A stretch of DNA of 64,000 nucleotides from a virus (IMGVR_UViG_3300010354_000046:1-64000), one strand, 5' to 3'. Shown: positions 8,429 to 16,025, counted from the stretch's first letter. Notes: generated from the sequence alone by a model not told the origin. A program made the numbers and translations.

Positions 8429-8863
8429 TTAACCGTGGAATGGAGCAACGAAACCAGTTGGAACTGTTACTGTTGCGGCAACACCACCGTTACCAGCAGC
8501 AATAGCTGTTTCAAAAATTCCATAGTTAGCAGTTGGTTGTAAACCGCCGGAAGGAATAGCTGTACGGCTTGTTTCGCTGTCACCAACGTACTGTGTATCT
8601 GTTGCAATGATTGCGTGGAAGTAATCGTCAGTGTCGTTTACTGGTGTGAATACTGCCCAAACTTCAGCTGTTTGCTGTAGAGCACGAACACTCTTGCTGA
8701 ACAAGCTGTCTGCATCTGCGTGGCTTACGAATACGTCAGCGATAGCAACTTTAATAACTGTAAGTTGACGTGTACCAAACTGTGTGCTTGGCTTTGTTTT
8801 TAGGTAGTTTGCTGCAACGTTTACTAGGTTGTTGGTCAAACTTGGATCGATTACTGATGGCAT
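8429..8863 (-). CDS. Putative abundant virion protein, single-gene transcription unit
   Basis: 144 residues, not matched to a named family. It is Thr/Ala-rich and beta-like (LTVIKVAIADVFVSHADADS), with no Cys and few charged runs, and a C-terminus rich in Gly and small residues, as expected of a capsid decoration or similar structural protein. It has its own late promoter, a stable 5-prime hairpin, a strong GAGGAG ribosome-binding site and its own terminator, which together suggest very high late expression. The exact structural role is unknown. Confidence 0.7.
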   Translation of the reverse strand: MPSVIDPSLTNNLVNVAANYLKTKPSTQFGTRQLTVIKVAIADVFVSHADADSLFSKSVRALQQTAEVWAVFTPVNDTDDYFHAIIATDTQYVGDSETSRTAIPSGGLQPTANYGIFETAIAAGNGGVAATVTVPTGFVAPFHG

Positions 8864-8886
8864 AATATTTTCTCCTCATATGCTTT

Positions 8887-8920
8887 AGCTCACACTCTGT
8901 GAGCTTTGTATATGTATTTA
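8887..8920 (-). promoter_or_regulatory. Late promoter plus 5-prime stem-loop leader
   Basis: Minus strand CTAAATACATA (8911-8921) is followed by the perfect 8-bp hairpin AGCTCACA-GAG-TGTGAGCT (8887-8905) near the predicted transcript start, then GAGGAG before the ATG. A hairpin at the 5-prime end could stabilise the mRNA, as known for T4 gene 32 transcripts. Confidence 0.65.
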
Positions 8921-8942
8921 GTTCGGAGGAAAAAAATTGGGT

Positions 8943-9797
8943 TCAAAGGGCTATTTTTGCCCTAATAGATTTAAACCAGTCCGTAGTACCTTCTTTTAAA
9001 TGTGGGTACTTTTTAGCCATGTCTGCACGGAATTGCTCTAAACGTGGGCTATTGATGCCGCCAACTGCGGCTATGATGCTTTCTACATTACCCAAGTCAT
9101 CAGCAGTACGCCCTTTACCTAGAGCAATTTCTGCTACTTTATCTATATCGCGTGTGATAACTTCACCTGTTTCGCGCTTTTGTAGTGCGCCGCCAAAGCC
9201 GTTGTATTGGAATGTGCGTGGAGGATAACCTGGAATAGTGTTAATAATACTACTCATAGCATACTGCTGATCCTGCCCAGAATAAGGAGTACCTTTAACA
9301 CTATAGTCGTGCTCATGATGTCGTCCAATTTCGTGAGCATGTTCCATAGTCATTAAATCAATTTGAAAGTAAGCAGGCAGTGGGCCGTTGGGTGTATCTA
9401 TGTTTTCACCCATAGGAAAGCCAATGTGTACATTCTTACCTATGCTGGTTGCAGGGAAACGCTTGCCCATGACTGCTAATAACGCTTTACGCACGGCTGC
9501 ATCGTCTAGACTAGGATCTAGTTTCATACCCTTCTTTAACAACGTTGTATCCAAGAAAACATCTACATCGCCACTGTCAACTTTGGTGGTGCCTTTCTTA
9601 GCAAATCTATGCTCAGGATCAAACGACCCGGCGCCGCCTGCACGCCAAAAGCCAGCATCTCCTAGTTTAGCTAGCATGGGCTGTAGTGCTTGCTTAACCT
9701 GCAAGAACTGTTCGCGTGTAAGCCTAACTAACACACCCTCTGTAGGATTATCCTTAATACCTACAATGCCTAGCTTTTTTAGTGCATTGCCACTCAT
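8943..9797 (-). CDS. Second nucleotidyltransferase-like protein
   Basis: 284 residues. GGAGSFDPEHRFA followed by KVDSGDVDVFLD (about residues 54-82) fits the GS...DxD metal-binding pattern of nucleotidyltransferase-fold enzymes, and YFQIDLM could supply the third acidic residue. A His-rich stretch, HAHEIGRHHEHDY, follows. The C-terminal 60 residues form a small helical domain (NVESIIAAVGGINSPRLE). It overlaps the upstream 83-residue gene by four bases (ATGA), so the pair is coupled. Substrate unknown; it shares no obvious sequence with the other nucleotidyltransferase at 6730-7437 outside the motif. Confidence 0.6.
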   Translation of the reverse strand: MSGNALKKLGIVGIKDNPTEGVLVRLTREQFLQVKQALQPMLAKLGDAGFWRAGGAGSFDPEHRFAKKGTTKVDSGDVDVFLDTTLLKKGMKLDPSLDDAAVRKALLAVMGKRFPATSIGKNVHIGFPMGENIDTPNGPLPAYFQIDLMTMEHAHEIGRHHEHDYSVKGTPYSGQDQQYAMSSIINTIPGYPPRTFQYNGFGGALQKRETGEVITRDIDKVAEIALGKGRTADDLGNVESIIAAVGGINSPRLEQFRADMAKKYPHLKEGTTDWFKSIRAKIAL

Positions 9798-10045
9798 TCT
9801 CTATTTTCCTGTATTCTCTTTACACCACGTTTGAACTTGCTAGGATCATTACTTTTTATGCTGTTGATAAACCGACGCTCTAGTTCGGCAGCTGTTTCGA
9901 TATCATAGTTTTCTCTAATCAATTTAATTAGGTTAACTGCACTTTCGATAATATTGGTGCCGCGACTTTCCACTATGAGATCCGTATTGCGGCTCAAGCC
10001 AATATCGCTTAATTCTTGTAGTATTGATCTAGTACTTTTACGCAT
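9794..10045 (-). CDS. Small helical late protein coupled to the nucleotidyltransferase-like gene
   Basis: 83 residues, almost entirely helical and charged (IRENYDIETAAELERRFINS). LIVESRG around residue 27 fits the (I/L)xE cleavage preference of a T4-type prohead protease, so it might be a head-core or internal protein. It ends in the four-base overlap with the next gene and follows a CATAAATA late promoter. A partner or immunity-like role for the nucleotidyltransferase is possible but unsupported. Confidence 0.6.
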   Translation of the reverse strand: MRKSTRSILQELSDIGLSRNTDLIVESRGTNIIESAVNLIKLIRENYDIETAAELERRFINSIKSNDPSKFKRGVKRIQENRE

Positions 10046-10063
10046 ATGGTTTGCTTTATATTA

Positions 10064-10071
10064 TATTTATG
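10064..10071 (-). promoter_or_regulatory. T4-like late promoter (CATAAATA)
   Basis: CATAAATA on the minus strand 20-odd bases before the 10045 start. It begins the minus-strand late operon and lies back to back with the plus-strand promoter at 10107. Confidence 0.6.
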
Positions 10072-10106
10072 GTATATTACAGTCTTTTAAAATTTAGTCA
10101 AACACA

Positions 10107-10136
10107 TTGATTTTTTGTGCGGTCGCACAATATACT
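10107..10136 (+). promoter_or_regulatory. sigma70-type promoter with a palindromic operator-like spacer
   Basis: -35 TTGATT (10107-10112) and -10 TATACT (10131-10136), 18-bp spacer. The spacer holds the inverted repeat TTGTGCG-GT-CGCACAA (10115-10130), placed where a repressor would block RNA polymerase. A CTAAATAC late-type element (10140-10147) follows at once. Confidence 0.5.
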
Positions 10137-10194
10137 AGACTAAATACTCAGTAGAAACCATGAGTATCTACACACATACAGAGGATATCACACA

Positions 10195-10374
10195 ATGAAA
10201 ACCATATCAAACCTGATGTTAGGTATAATGGAACGCCTAGCAGAAATGTTTCCCGATAGTTCCTATCAAAGTCGCTTAGACGCATATCTAAGCACCAAAG
10301 GCATTACCGATGCCGCACAACTCGAAAATTATATACGCGAGTACAACTATTCCCACAAGGAGTCTTATCTATGA
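10195..10374 (+). CDS. Small DUF3563-like protein
   Basis: 59 residues, found by direct translation. After MKTISNLMLGIMERLAEMFP the segment SRLDAYLSTKGITDAAQLEN resembles the proteobacterial DUF3563 pattern (xLDAYLxxAxDxxxLExR). It is the first gene of a four-gene plus-strand island and overlaps the next gene by four bases (ATGA at 10371-10374). Likely captured from a host; function unknown. Confidence 0.6.
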   Translation: MKTISNLMLGIMERLAEMFPDSSYQSRLDAYLSTKGITDAAQLENYIREYNYSHKESYL

Positions 10375-10490
10375 AATCATTTTTAAAAACACTATTTGCC
10401 ATTTGCGAAAGTATGGGTAAGGCCCGTGCTGCCACCTACTATACTAGACAAGGTGACTATGAAGCGGCTAAAAAAGTAATGCAAGATTAA
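10371..10490 (+). CDS. Small DUF1127-like basic protein
   Basis: 39 residues (MKSFLKTLFAICESMGKARA). The ending RAATYYTRQGDYEAAKKVMQ resembles the short DUF1127-type and related host peptides that commonly neighbour DUF3563 genes in proteobacteria. It is translationally coupled to the upstream gene. In bacteria DUF1127-type proteins have been linked to RNA turnover and phosphate or stress responses; whether that holds here is inference. Confidence 0.5.
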   Translation: MKSFLKTLFAICESMGKARAATYYTRQGDYEAAKKVMQD

Positions 10491-10500
10491 TCATAAATTA

Positions 10501-10529
10501 TTGTATCTTTTTAGAAAAAGATATATAAT
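10501..10529 (+). promoter_or_regulatory. Possible sigma70-type promoter overlapping a palindrome
   Basis: TTGTAT (10501-10506), 17-bp spacer, TATAAT (10524-10529). The spacer and -35 edge carry the perfect inverted repeat TATCTTTTT-AG-AAAAAGATA (10504-10523). The weak -35 makes this less certain than other promoters here. Confidence 0.45.
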
Positions 10530-10555
10530 ACACATATACACACAGGAGAACTAAT

Positions 10556-10840
10556 ATGTTTTTTACACCAGACTTTTTTATTGATTCATTTCAAGACACA
10601 AAACGTGTCATTACAAATCAAGTATTCAAAGATCCTACGCTAAACAAAGCAGCCAATGACTATATCAATGCACAAACAGCATTTGCTAAAATGTTGTCGC
10701 ACAATGCTATTGATCTTACCAAATACAGCGTAGAATCTATTTCAAAGGTTTTATTTCCACAACCCGTGGAAGTAACTAAAGCAGCCAGGGCTAAGGCTGC
10801 TAAACAAGCCCAAACAGACACTGACACACAAGGAGAATAA
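10556..10840 (+). CDS. Hypothetical protein, helical, phasin-like look
   Basis: 94 residues. The N-terminal hydrophobic-aromatic stretch MFFTPDFFIDSF is followed by amphipathic helix (LNKAANDYINAQTAFAKMLS) and an Ala/Lys-rich tail (AARAKAAKQAQ) ending in TDTDTQGE. The composition resembles phasin-type granule-associated proteins, but I cannot assign the family. It has a good ribosome-binding site (CAGGAG) and is followed two bases later by the next gene. Confidence 0.65.
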   Translation: MFFTPDFFIDSFQDTKRVITNQVFKDPTLNKAANDYINAQTAFAKMLSHNAIDLTKYSVESISKVLFPQPVEVTKAARAKAAKQAQTDTDTQGE

Positions 10841-10841
10841 T

Positions 10842-11108
10842 ATGTCTGAATTTACACCAAAACTACCAGAAGTTAAATTTAACAAGAACGGCTACGAAAT
10901 TCGTACAGATATACTAGCTATGGCTAAGGATCTTGTTCAAAGCGAGTACAGCGTTAAGTTTCAAGGTTGGGAACTTACCGCCAAGCGTGATGAGAAGACA
11001 GGACAACTTGTTTCTACAGTTGAAATGCCACAATTCCCAGGCCTAGACAAAGTTTTAGAAACAGCTGAAAAAATGTACGCTTTTGTTAATACTGGCGCTA
11101 AGAAATAA
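10842..11108 (+). CDS. Hypothetical small protein, island partner
   Basis: 88 residues, probably alpha/beta (KFQGWELTAKRDEKTGQLVS). Unrecognised. It follows the 94-residue gene with a two-base gap and its own AAGGAG site, and is followed by a plus-strand terminator, so it ends the small plus-strand island. Its N-terminus shares the FTP motif of its neighbour (MFFTP, MSEFTP), which may be chance. Confidence 0.65.
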   Translation: MSEFTPKLPEVKFNKNGYEIRTDILAMAKDLVQSEYSVKFQGWELTAKRDEKTGQLVSTVEMPQFPGLDKVLETAEKMYAFVNTGAKK

Positions 11109-11161
11109 TAGTATTGGCTAAATGCCCTATTAATCAGTTATAAACTTTATTATATATTAGG

Positions 11162-11189
11162 ACGGGCCCTACGGGGCTCGTTCGTTTTT
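11162..11189 (+). terminator. Rho-independent terminator of the plus-strand island
   Basis: ACGGGCCC-TACG-GGGCTCGT stem (one G-U pair) followed by TCGTTTTT. It separates the island from the convergent minus-strand metallopeptidase gene. Confidence 0.8.
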
Positions 11190-11589
11190 ATGCTATTGAT
11201 TCTTTCTCGAATAGCTCAGGGTGTAGTTTACCCCATTTACGCATAATAACTGCGGCTTCTGCGTTAGCTTCGTTTTCGATAGGACTGCCGTCCTTGCCGC
11301 TGTCTGACTCAATACGTCCATCCAAGTCTTGTTTGAAATGAACTAGCTCATGTGCTAGTGTACGGCACACATCCATGATGTGGCGATTCTTTACAGTAAT
11401 ACTAATGTGTTCGCCACCGTAGCCGCCAAAGCTCTTATGCTCAACACTACGTTTAGTGTCAAACATAAAGTCAAATTTAGGAAGGCTGTTTAAATCTAAA
11501 TGCTTGGCAGCAAATTCAATAAACTCTAGCAGGATACCAAACGTATCCTTTTTGCTCATTCCTTCTAATAATATCTCAGTAATTTTCAT
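11188..11589 (-). CDS. Zinc metallopeptidase with capsid-targeting-like leader
   Basis: 133 residues using the ATG at 11587-11589. HELVHFKQ (about residues 80-87) is a HExxH zinc site with the catalytic Glu, and the downstream ENEANAEA offers the third ligand, as in gluzincin or SprT-type peptidases. The N-terminus MKITEILLE followed by Gly matches the form of T4 internal-protein leaders cut after (L/I)xE. The prediction is a head-packaged, co-injected protease; the packaging part is inference. Upstream is a structural protein gene 13 bases away. Confidence 0.8.
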   Translation of the reverse strand: MKITEILLEGMSKKDTFGILLEFIEFAAKHLDLNSLPKFDFMFDTKRSVEHKSFGGYGGEHISITVKNRHIMDVCRTLAHELVHFKQDLDGRIESDSGKDGSPIENEANAEAAVIMRKWGKLHPELFEKESIA

Positions 11590-11602
11590 AATAATACTTA
11601 TC

Positions 11603-12934
11603 TTAATATATCTCTCGCCACTGCCAACCAACTCCTACGTTGGTACTTTGTGAGCCTATGTTAGTTGCTACTACTACATAAATCTCACTATCGGTGCTAT
11701 CATAGTTCTGCACGATATAATTCTTTTTAGCTTCACTAGGCAAGTTACTTGCTGGGGCACCTCCTGCTTTTTGACTGCCCTGTGTGCTAGCACCAACAAA
11801 TCCGTTGTCCATTTCATCGCCGCCTGTGAATGCTGTGCAGGTAGCGTTATATTGTACACCACTGTCATCATCAACGTCAACCCAAGTTGATCCTGTTAGT
11901 GCGGCCTGATTGGGCAGTTTGATCAAGCGCCATTTAATACTGTCACCGTCGCTGAATACCTTTAGGTTTCCAGAACGAACTATCATACGGTTAGCATAGG
12001 TCCTAAACGCTGTCTTTAATCTTATGGCCATTATGGTCAATGTTGCACCAGAGGCTATGGTTCTTAGGCTAGGGCTGATCACTGACCAGTCTTGTCCTGC
12101 TTCTACATAACCGCCTTCTGATACTACAGTAGAGCAGATTTGATCAAAGTATGCTCCTGTGGTAGTGCCTGTGTTTACAATCTCACAGCGTACAGGCAAG
12201 TTTGGTGTGCTCATATAAACTGTGGTCAAATTGTTTGAGTGATAGAACATATGGCAGGGAATAAAAGCACCGTCGTGTACAAATCCCACTGTAACAGCAC
12301 CTACACCTAGCCATTGAAACTCTATAAAGCTCAACTGTGTTTTGGTAATGTCTAGGTTAAACAGACTACCGCCTTGTCCATTACAAGTGTCAATGTTCCA
12401 GTTGGCCTGTGTTACACGATTTTCTACAGGTGCGCCTGATGTGTATGTTCTTATGACCCAACTCAGTGTTCCGTCGCCTGCTTGTTCAAAGTAGATACCA
12501 TTGTTGTCATCAAAGTAACCTGTACGTTTAGTTACGTTAGCAGTAGCCGCATAGTAGCAGAAACTTGAAAGTATCTGCTGGCTCTTGCCTGGCATGTAGT
12601 GATGATAGAACTTAGTCTGGTGGACAACACGACTGCTAGAGTTGTTGCTAGTTGTCAGTCTAGCACAGGCTTTGTTTGCCTGAAACGCCACGGTGCCACC
12701 ATTTAATGTATAGTCGATAAAGTTAGGATCTAATCCGTATAAGTGTTTGTAGTCGCCTAGGGTAAAAGGACTGCTCATACGTATACGACCAAACGCATCC
12801 GACTGTCCTACTTTGAGTGTAGTACGAAGAACAGGTTGCCCTAGAGCATTGTACTCCATGGCATGATGTAGATCGCTTAGGTTAGGTTCCCAAGGATGTT
12901 GATAGTTAGTGCTGTTTGGTAATAGGACTGGCAT
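11603..12934 (-). CDS. Large conserved virion protein (capsid or baseplate structural)
   Basis: 443 residues. The pattern HPWEPNLSDLHHAMEYNALG, then FGRIRMSSPFTL, QTKFYHHYMPGKSQQI and ICSTVVSEGGY, is one I recognise from structural proteins of large unclassified phages that are usually annotated only as virion proteins. It is beta-rich, with no signal or membrane segment. It belongs to a four-gene minus-strand late operon starting at 13532, and its short spacing to the 78-residue gene upstream (3 bases) suggests coupling. Confidence 0.75.
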   Translation of the reverse strand: MPVLLPNSTNYQHPWEPNLSDLHHAMEYNALGQPVLRTTLKVGQSDAFGRIRMSSPFTLGDYKHLYGLDPNFIDYTLNGGTVAFQANKACARLTTSNNSSSRVVHQTKFYHHYMPGKSQQILSSFCYYAATANVTKRTGYFDDNNGIYFEQAGDGTLSWVIRTYTSGAPVENRVTQANWNIDTCNGQGGSLFNLDITKTQLSFIEFQWLGVGAVTVGFVHDGAFIPCHMFYHSNNLTTVYMSTPNLPVRCEIVNTGTTTGAYFDQICSTVVSEGGYVEAGQDWSVISPSLRTIASGATLTIMAIRLKTAFRTYANRMIVRSGNLKVFSDGDSIKWRLIKLPNQAALTGSTWVDVDDDSGVQYNATCTAFTGGDEMDNGFVGASTQGSQKAGGAPASNLPSEAKKNYIVQNYDSTDSEIYVVVATNIGSQSTNVGVGWQWREIY

Positions 12935-12937
12935 ATA

Positions 12938-13174
12938 TTAGGCCCAAGGTCTTCCTATTCTGAGTCCGCCTACATTAGGATTATCTACTACATCTCTAGT
13001 GTCGTTATCTCCAACAGCATAACGTGTTGGTAGTTGTGTAGCATCTGCACTTGTATCTACATAGCGGCCTGGTTGTATGACATTTTGTGCTGCACGATCA
13101 TTGCCAGCTAATGTTAGTTTAGCATCTTGTCTAGCACGTTTAGTAGATAATGTTGAAATACCGTTAGCTGCCAT
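12938..13174 (-). CDS. Small conserved structural-operon protein
   Basis: 78 residues: MAANGISTLSTKRARQDAKL, then a Thr/Asp-rich middle and the ending NPNVGGLRIGRPW. Similar small proteins precede the large structural gene in other large phages as I recall them. No domain recognised; a head-assembly or adaptor role is plausible from position only. It lies one base after the upstream gene. Confidence 0.65.
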   Translation of the reverse strand: MAANGISTLSTKRARQDAKLTLAGNDRAAQNVIQPGRYVDTSADATQLPTRYAVGDNDTRDVVDNPNVGGLRIGRPWA

Positions 13175-13175
13175 A

Positions 13176-13532
13176 TTATTCTCCCTTAGCTAAGAAGTTA
13201 GGGTACATGCTAATGCTGTTTGATTTAATATCTGCTGGGTGTTTGGGGTTGTTAACGCCGCCGCCGGCTGCTGTAGTAACAGCATCTATATCTGCATACT
13301 TTTCATTAGGACTATTTGAGAACGGACTTAGTTCGCCTTCGTCGCTGGCCAAGTCTACTATTTGTTTAAATCTGCGAATGTCATCTCCGGCACACCCTGG
13401 CTCGTCTGCGACTTCTGGAGTATCTGCAATAGGTGTAGATCCTATAGCGATTGATACAGTAGGAGCAGATTCTCCCCCTTCTACGGTGTCAATTAGGTCT
13501 AAAATACTCCTAATAATTTCATTAGCTCTCAT
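13176..13532 (-). CDS. Late protein with MRANEIIRSILDL leader
   Basis: 118 residues from the ATG at 13530-13532, chosen because a late promoter (13552-13559) sits about 20 bases upstream and AGGA precedes this start; the longer form from 13598 would run through the promoter. The leader MRANEIIRSILDLIDTVE followed by Gly fits a prohead-protease site (TVE then G). The rest is Pro/Asp-rich and likely flexible, ending MYPNFLAKGE. First gene of the structural operon. Confidence 0.65.
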   Translation of the reverse strand: MRANEIIRSILDLIDTVEGGESAPTVSIAIGSTPIADTPEVADEPGCAGDDIRRFKQIVDLASDEGELSPFSNSPNEKYADIDAVTTAAGGGVNNPKHPADIKSNSISMYPNFLAKGE

Positions 13533-13551
13533 AATAATTCCTGGTATGCTA

Positions 13552-13568
13552 TATTTAGTGTTAAATAA
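13552..13568. promoter_or_regulatory. Back-to-back late-type promoters between structural operon and ALA synthase
   Basis: ACTAAATA on the minus strand (13552-13559) faces the structural operon, and TTAAATAA on the plus strand (13561-13568) faces the 5-aminolevulinate synthase gene seven bases later. The plus-strand one would leave almost no leader, so it is the weaker call. Confidence 0.5.
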
Positions 13569-13574
13569 CAGACT

Positions 13575-14774
13575 ATGATTGACAAACAACCCTTCCAAGA
13601 TTTAATAAACGAACTCAAATCCAACGGAAAATATCGTGTGTTTAACGATATTGTACGCGAAAGCGGCAAATTTCCACAGGCTATATGGTATGGCCCGTAT
13701 GCAATTAAGAACATCGTTAATTGGTGCTCTAACGATTACTTAGGAATGGGTCAGCACAAAGTTGTCATAGACGCAATGCACACGGCTCTGGACCATACAG
13801 GAACAGGATCGGGTGGAACTAGAAATATCGGTGGTACGAGCCATTACCATGTAGCCTTGGAACACGAACTAGCTACACTACATAAAAAAGAAAAAGCACT
13901 ATTATTCAGTAGTGCTTATGTAGCTAATGAGTGGACACTTATTGCACTTAGCAAAATCATACCTAATATACATTTTGTAAGTGATAGCAAAAATCATAAC
14001 AGTTTGATAGTAGGTATGAATCATAGTCGTGCTCCAAAGAGTGTGTTCAAACACAACGATATGACCATGTTAGAAGAAATGTTGCAGGCAGTTAAGTCTG
14101 CTGGAGACATACCTTGTATTGTATTTGAAAGTGTTTACTCAATGGACGGAGATGTTGGGCACATTAAAGACATTTGCGACTTAGCTGACAAATATAATGC
14201 CATAACATATATTGACGAAGTACATGCTGTTGGTTTATATGGCCTCCGGGGCGGTGGCAAAGTAGAAGAACTTGGGCTAGAAAATAGAATTGATATAATC
14301 AATGGTACGCTTGGGAAAGCATACGGAACTCAGGGCGGGTATATTGCAAGCGATAGCATTGTAGTCGATGCTATTAGAAGTATTGCAGCCGGATTTATCT
14401 TTACTACCAGCATGAGTCCTGTAACTTGTGCAGGAGCAATGGCTGCTGTCAAGTATCTTAAAGAGCACAACGAACTAAGAGAGTTGCATCAAGACAGAGC
14501 TAAGAAATTAAAATCCGAACTTACCCGTGCAGGTCTACCAGTAATGGATTGCAGTACTACACACATTGTTCCTGTTCTCGTAGGGGAAGCAAAACGTTGT
14601 AAACGAATGAGTGACGAATTGCTTAATGAGTTTGGCATCTATGTGCAGCCTATTAATTATCCAACAGTTGATGTTGGTACTGAAAGATTACGCTTTGCCC
14701 CAACTCCGTTTCATGACGACGGGATGATTGAAGACTTAGTTAACGCACTAAAATTTGTTTTTAGTAAAGACTGA
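13575..14774 (+). CDS. hemA: 5-aminolevulinate synthase (C4/Shemin pathway)
   Basis: PLP-dependent condensation of glycine and succinyl-CoA to 5-aminolevulinate, the first step of heme synthesis in Alphaproteobacteria and mitochondria. The 399 residues are full length for bacterial ALAS. Diagnostic blocks: [34 protein letters not shown] (active-site His142), [19 protein letters not shown] (Asp214, His217), and the Schiff-base lysine in NGTLGKAYG (Lys248), then [11 protein letters not shown]. The VYSMDGD and GFIFTTS blocks favour ALAS over the related AONS (BioF) and KBL enzymes. It lies alone on the plus strand among late minus-strand genes, an apparent auxiliary metabolic gene. No other heme gene is visible in this window. 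Confidence 0.92.
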   Translation: MIDKQPFQDLINELKSNGKYRVFNDIVRESGKFPQAIWYGPYAIKNIVNWCSNDYLGMGQHKVVIDAMHTALDHTGTGSGGTRNIGGTSHYHVALEHELATLHKKEKALLFSSAYVANEWTLIALSKIIPNIHFVSDSKNHNSLIVGMNHSRAPKSVFKHNDMTMLEEMLQAVKSAGDIPCIVFESVYSMDGDVGHIKDICDLADKYNAITYIDEVHAVGLYGLRGGGKVEELGLENRIDIINGTLGKAYGTQGGYIASDSIVVDAIRSIAAGFIFTTSMSPVTCAGAMAAVKYLKEHNELRELHQDRAKKLKSELTRAGLPVMDCSTTHIVPVLVGEAKRCKRMSDELLNEFGIYVQPINYPTVDVGTERLRFAPTPFHDDGMIEDLVNALKFVFSKD

Positions 14775-14988
14775 TTAACTGTGTTACACCAAAAACTAAT
14801 GCTGCTCGCATTTGTTGATTAGTAGCTTCGCTATCTAGTTTATCAGTAGCAATTAAGTCTGCCAAAAGTTCTTTTGCTTCGCTTGGGCTTAATTGTCCTG
14901 CTCCCACTGCTTCGTGAATTTGTAGTGCATAACGGGCACGTTCAGCTGCCCATGGTTCACCTGCATTTGTAATTTCAAATAAGTTCAT
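14761..14988 (-). CDS. Small helical protein
   Basis: 75 residues ([20 protein letters not shown]), helical, Ala/Leu-rich, unrecognised. Its end overlaps the 3-prime end of the convergent ALA synthase gene by 14 bases. [11 protein letters not shown] is a weak version of the leader on neighbouring late genes. The single base between it and the upstream lipoprotein gene suggests an operon. Confidence 0.6.
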   Translation of the reverse strand: MNLFEITNAGEPWAAERARYALQIHEAVGAGQLSPSEAKELLADLIATDKLDSEATNQQMRAALVFGVTQLISLY

Positions 14989-15372
14989 TTAGAATCTCCC
15001 TTGGACAGAACCTGCTAGTATGTCAGCTTGTTGTTTGAGCAGTTTAAGTTTCAAATCACAATAAAGAGGACTAACTGGTCCTTTCTTTAGACGTTCTTGA
15101 TACTCTTGTATTGTTGAAATAATAGTTGCATTTAGTTTACTAATATCTCTTGTAGGCTTCGTCTTTGAATAGATATCAAACCATTCAATACTTTTAGCTA
15201 ATTCATTTAACTGTGCAACTTGATCAGCTTTACAATCAAAATGTCTAGTCTGCTGTTGTATATCAGTAATTACTTTGGCTTGGTTAACATCCCAACGGCT
15301 GGGCATCCATTCCATAACAGTACTGCAACCTGTTAGCATGACTAACGATAAAACTACTAGAATTTTTTTCAT
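14989..15372 (-). CDS. Lipoprotein (possible outer spanin)
   Basis: 127 residues. MKKILVVLSLVMLTGCSTVM is a lipoprotein signal peptide with the lipobox LTGC (Cys16). The mature part is helical with two further cysteines and no second membrane segment. Size, lipid anchor and location near cell-wall enzymes suggest an outer-membrane spanin or other envelope protein; there is no embedded inner-spanin frame that I can see. Overlaps the upstream deaminase gene by four bases. Confidence 0.7.
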   Translation of the reverse strand: MKKILVVLSLVMLTGCSTVMEWMPSRWDVNQAKVITDIQQQTRHFDCKADQVAQLNELAKSIEWFDIYSKTKPTRDISKLNATIISTIQEYQERLKKGPVSPLYCDLKLKLLKQQADILAGSVQGRF

Positions 15373-16025
15373 TTTTTCTTCCCGCTTTTCATGTTAGCCA
15401 TCCAATGTGCTAGTTGTCCTCTACGACCGCCTTGCTTGGCTATCTTACGCAGAGAACTTATGCTGCCCTTAGTTGGTACATTATATCTTTTACTGTCACC
15501 TTTGTCCTGTGGATTACGTCCATCGGCAAAGTTTTCATTTAAGAATGTGTCGGCAAATTTGCCACACATTTCTCTTATGGAACTGTTAGCAGTTTCCATA
15601 ATGTTATATTCTCTTTGTTCTTCGTGTTGTGTAGGATCCATAAAGCCTGCATAGACTTTTTTAATTCCGCATTGATTGATTAAATCTGTGCAACTTTCTC
15701 CATATCGTTCGTCCATGTGTTCACTACAAGGACTGCATGTTGTAATGCAAATACTGCCTTCTGGAATGTTTCCATACTTTTTAGTATAGTTGTCTATGGC
15801 AACACGTTCTGCATGTCTACGTGTATTGTTAGGACCTGGTAAGTTTATTCCTGGAACAAAGTTGTTGTCGGGATCTAATATACCGGCAGCTACCATACCA
15901 AATTTTTCTTTATCAGTCTTTTGTCCGTTAACTATTAAATTACACAACTTATGCAAATAAGTGTCTAACTTTTCGTAACTGTGTATTTCGTCCTCCGACG
16001 ATTCTAATAGTTCATTGACTTTCAT
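15369..16025 (-). CDS. RibD/CDA-superfamily deaminase with head-leader and basic tail
   Basis: 218 residues from the ATG at 16023-16025. RRHAERVAI (HAE zinc and proton-shuttle motif) and TTCSPCSEHM followed by GESC give a cytidine-deaminase-superfamily zinc site whose second cysteine pair is widely spaced, as in RibD. The following GIKKVYAGFMDPT matches the RibD segment GVxRVxxxxxDP. The N-terminus MKVNELLE followed by Ser resembles a capsid-targeting leader. The C-terminal 50 residues form a basic module ending LRKIAKQGGRRGQLAHWMAN, which I recall on other phage virion proteins. Substrate unknown. Confidence 0.75.
   Translation of the reverse strand: MKVNELLESSEDEIHSYEKLDTYLHKLCNLIVNGQKTDKEKFGMVAAGILDPDNNFVPGINLPGPNNTRRHAERVAIDNYTKKYGNIPEGSICITTCSPCSEHMDERYGESCTDLINQCGIKKVYAGFMDPTQHEEQREYNIMETANSSIREMCGKFADTFLNENFADGRNPQDKGDSKRYNVPTKGSISSLRKIAKQGGRRGQLAHWMANMKSGKKK

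Noticed and set aside
13575-14774. BioF (8-amino-7-oxononanoate synthase) or KBL in place of ALAS
   Set aside because: VYSMDGD, GFIFTTS and GTLGKA contexts and the overall length fit ALAS better than AONS or KBL.
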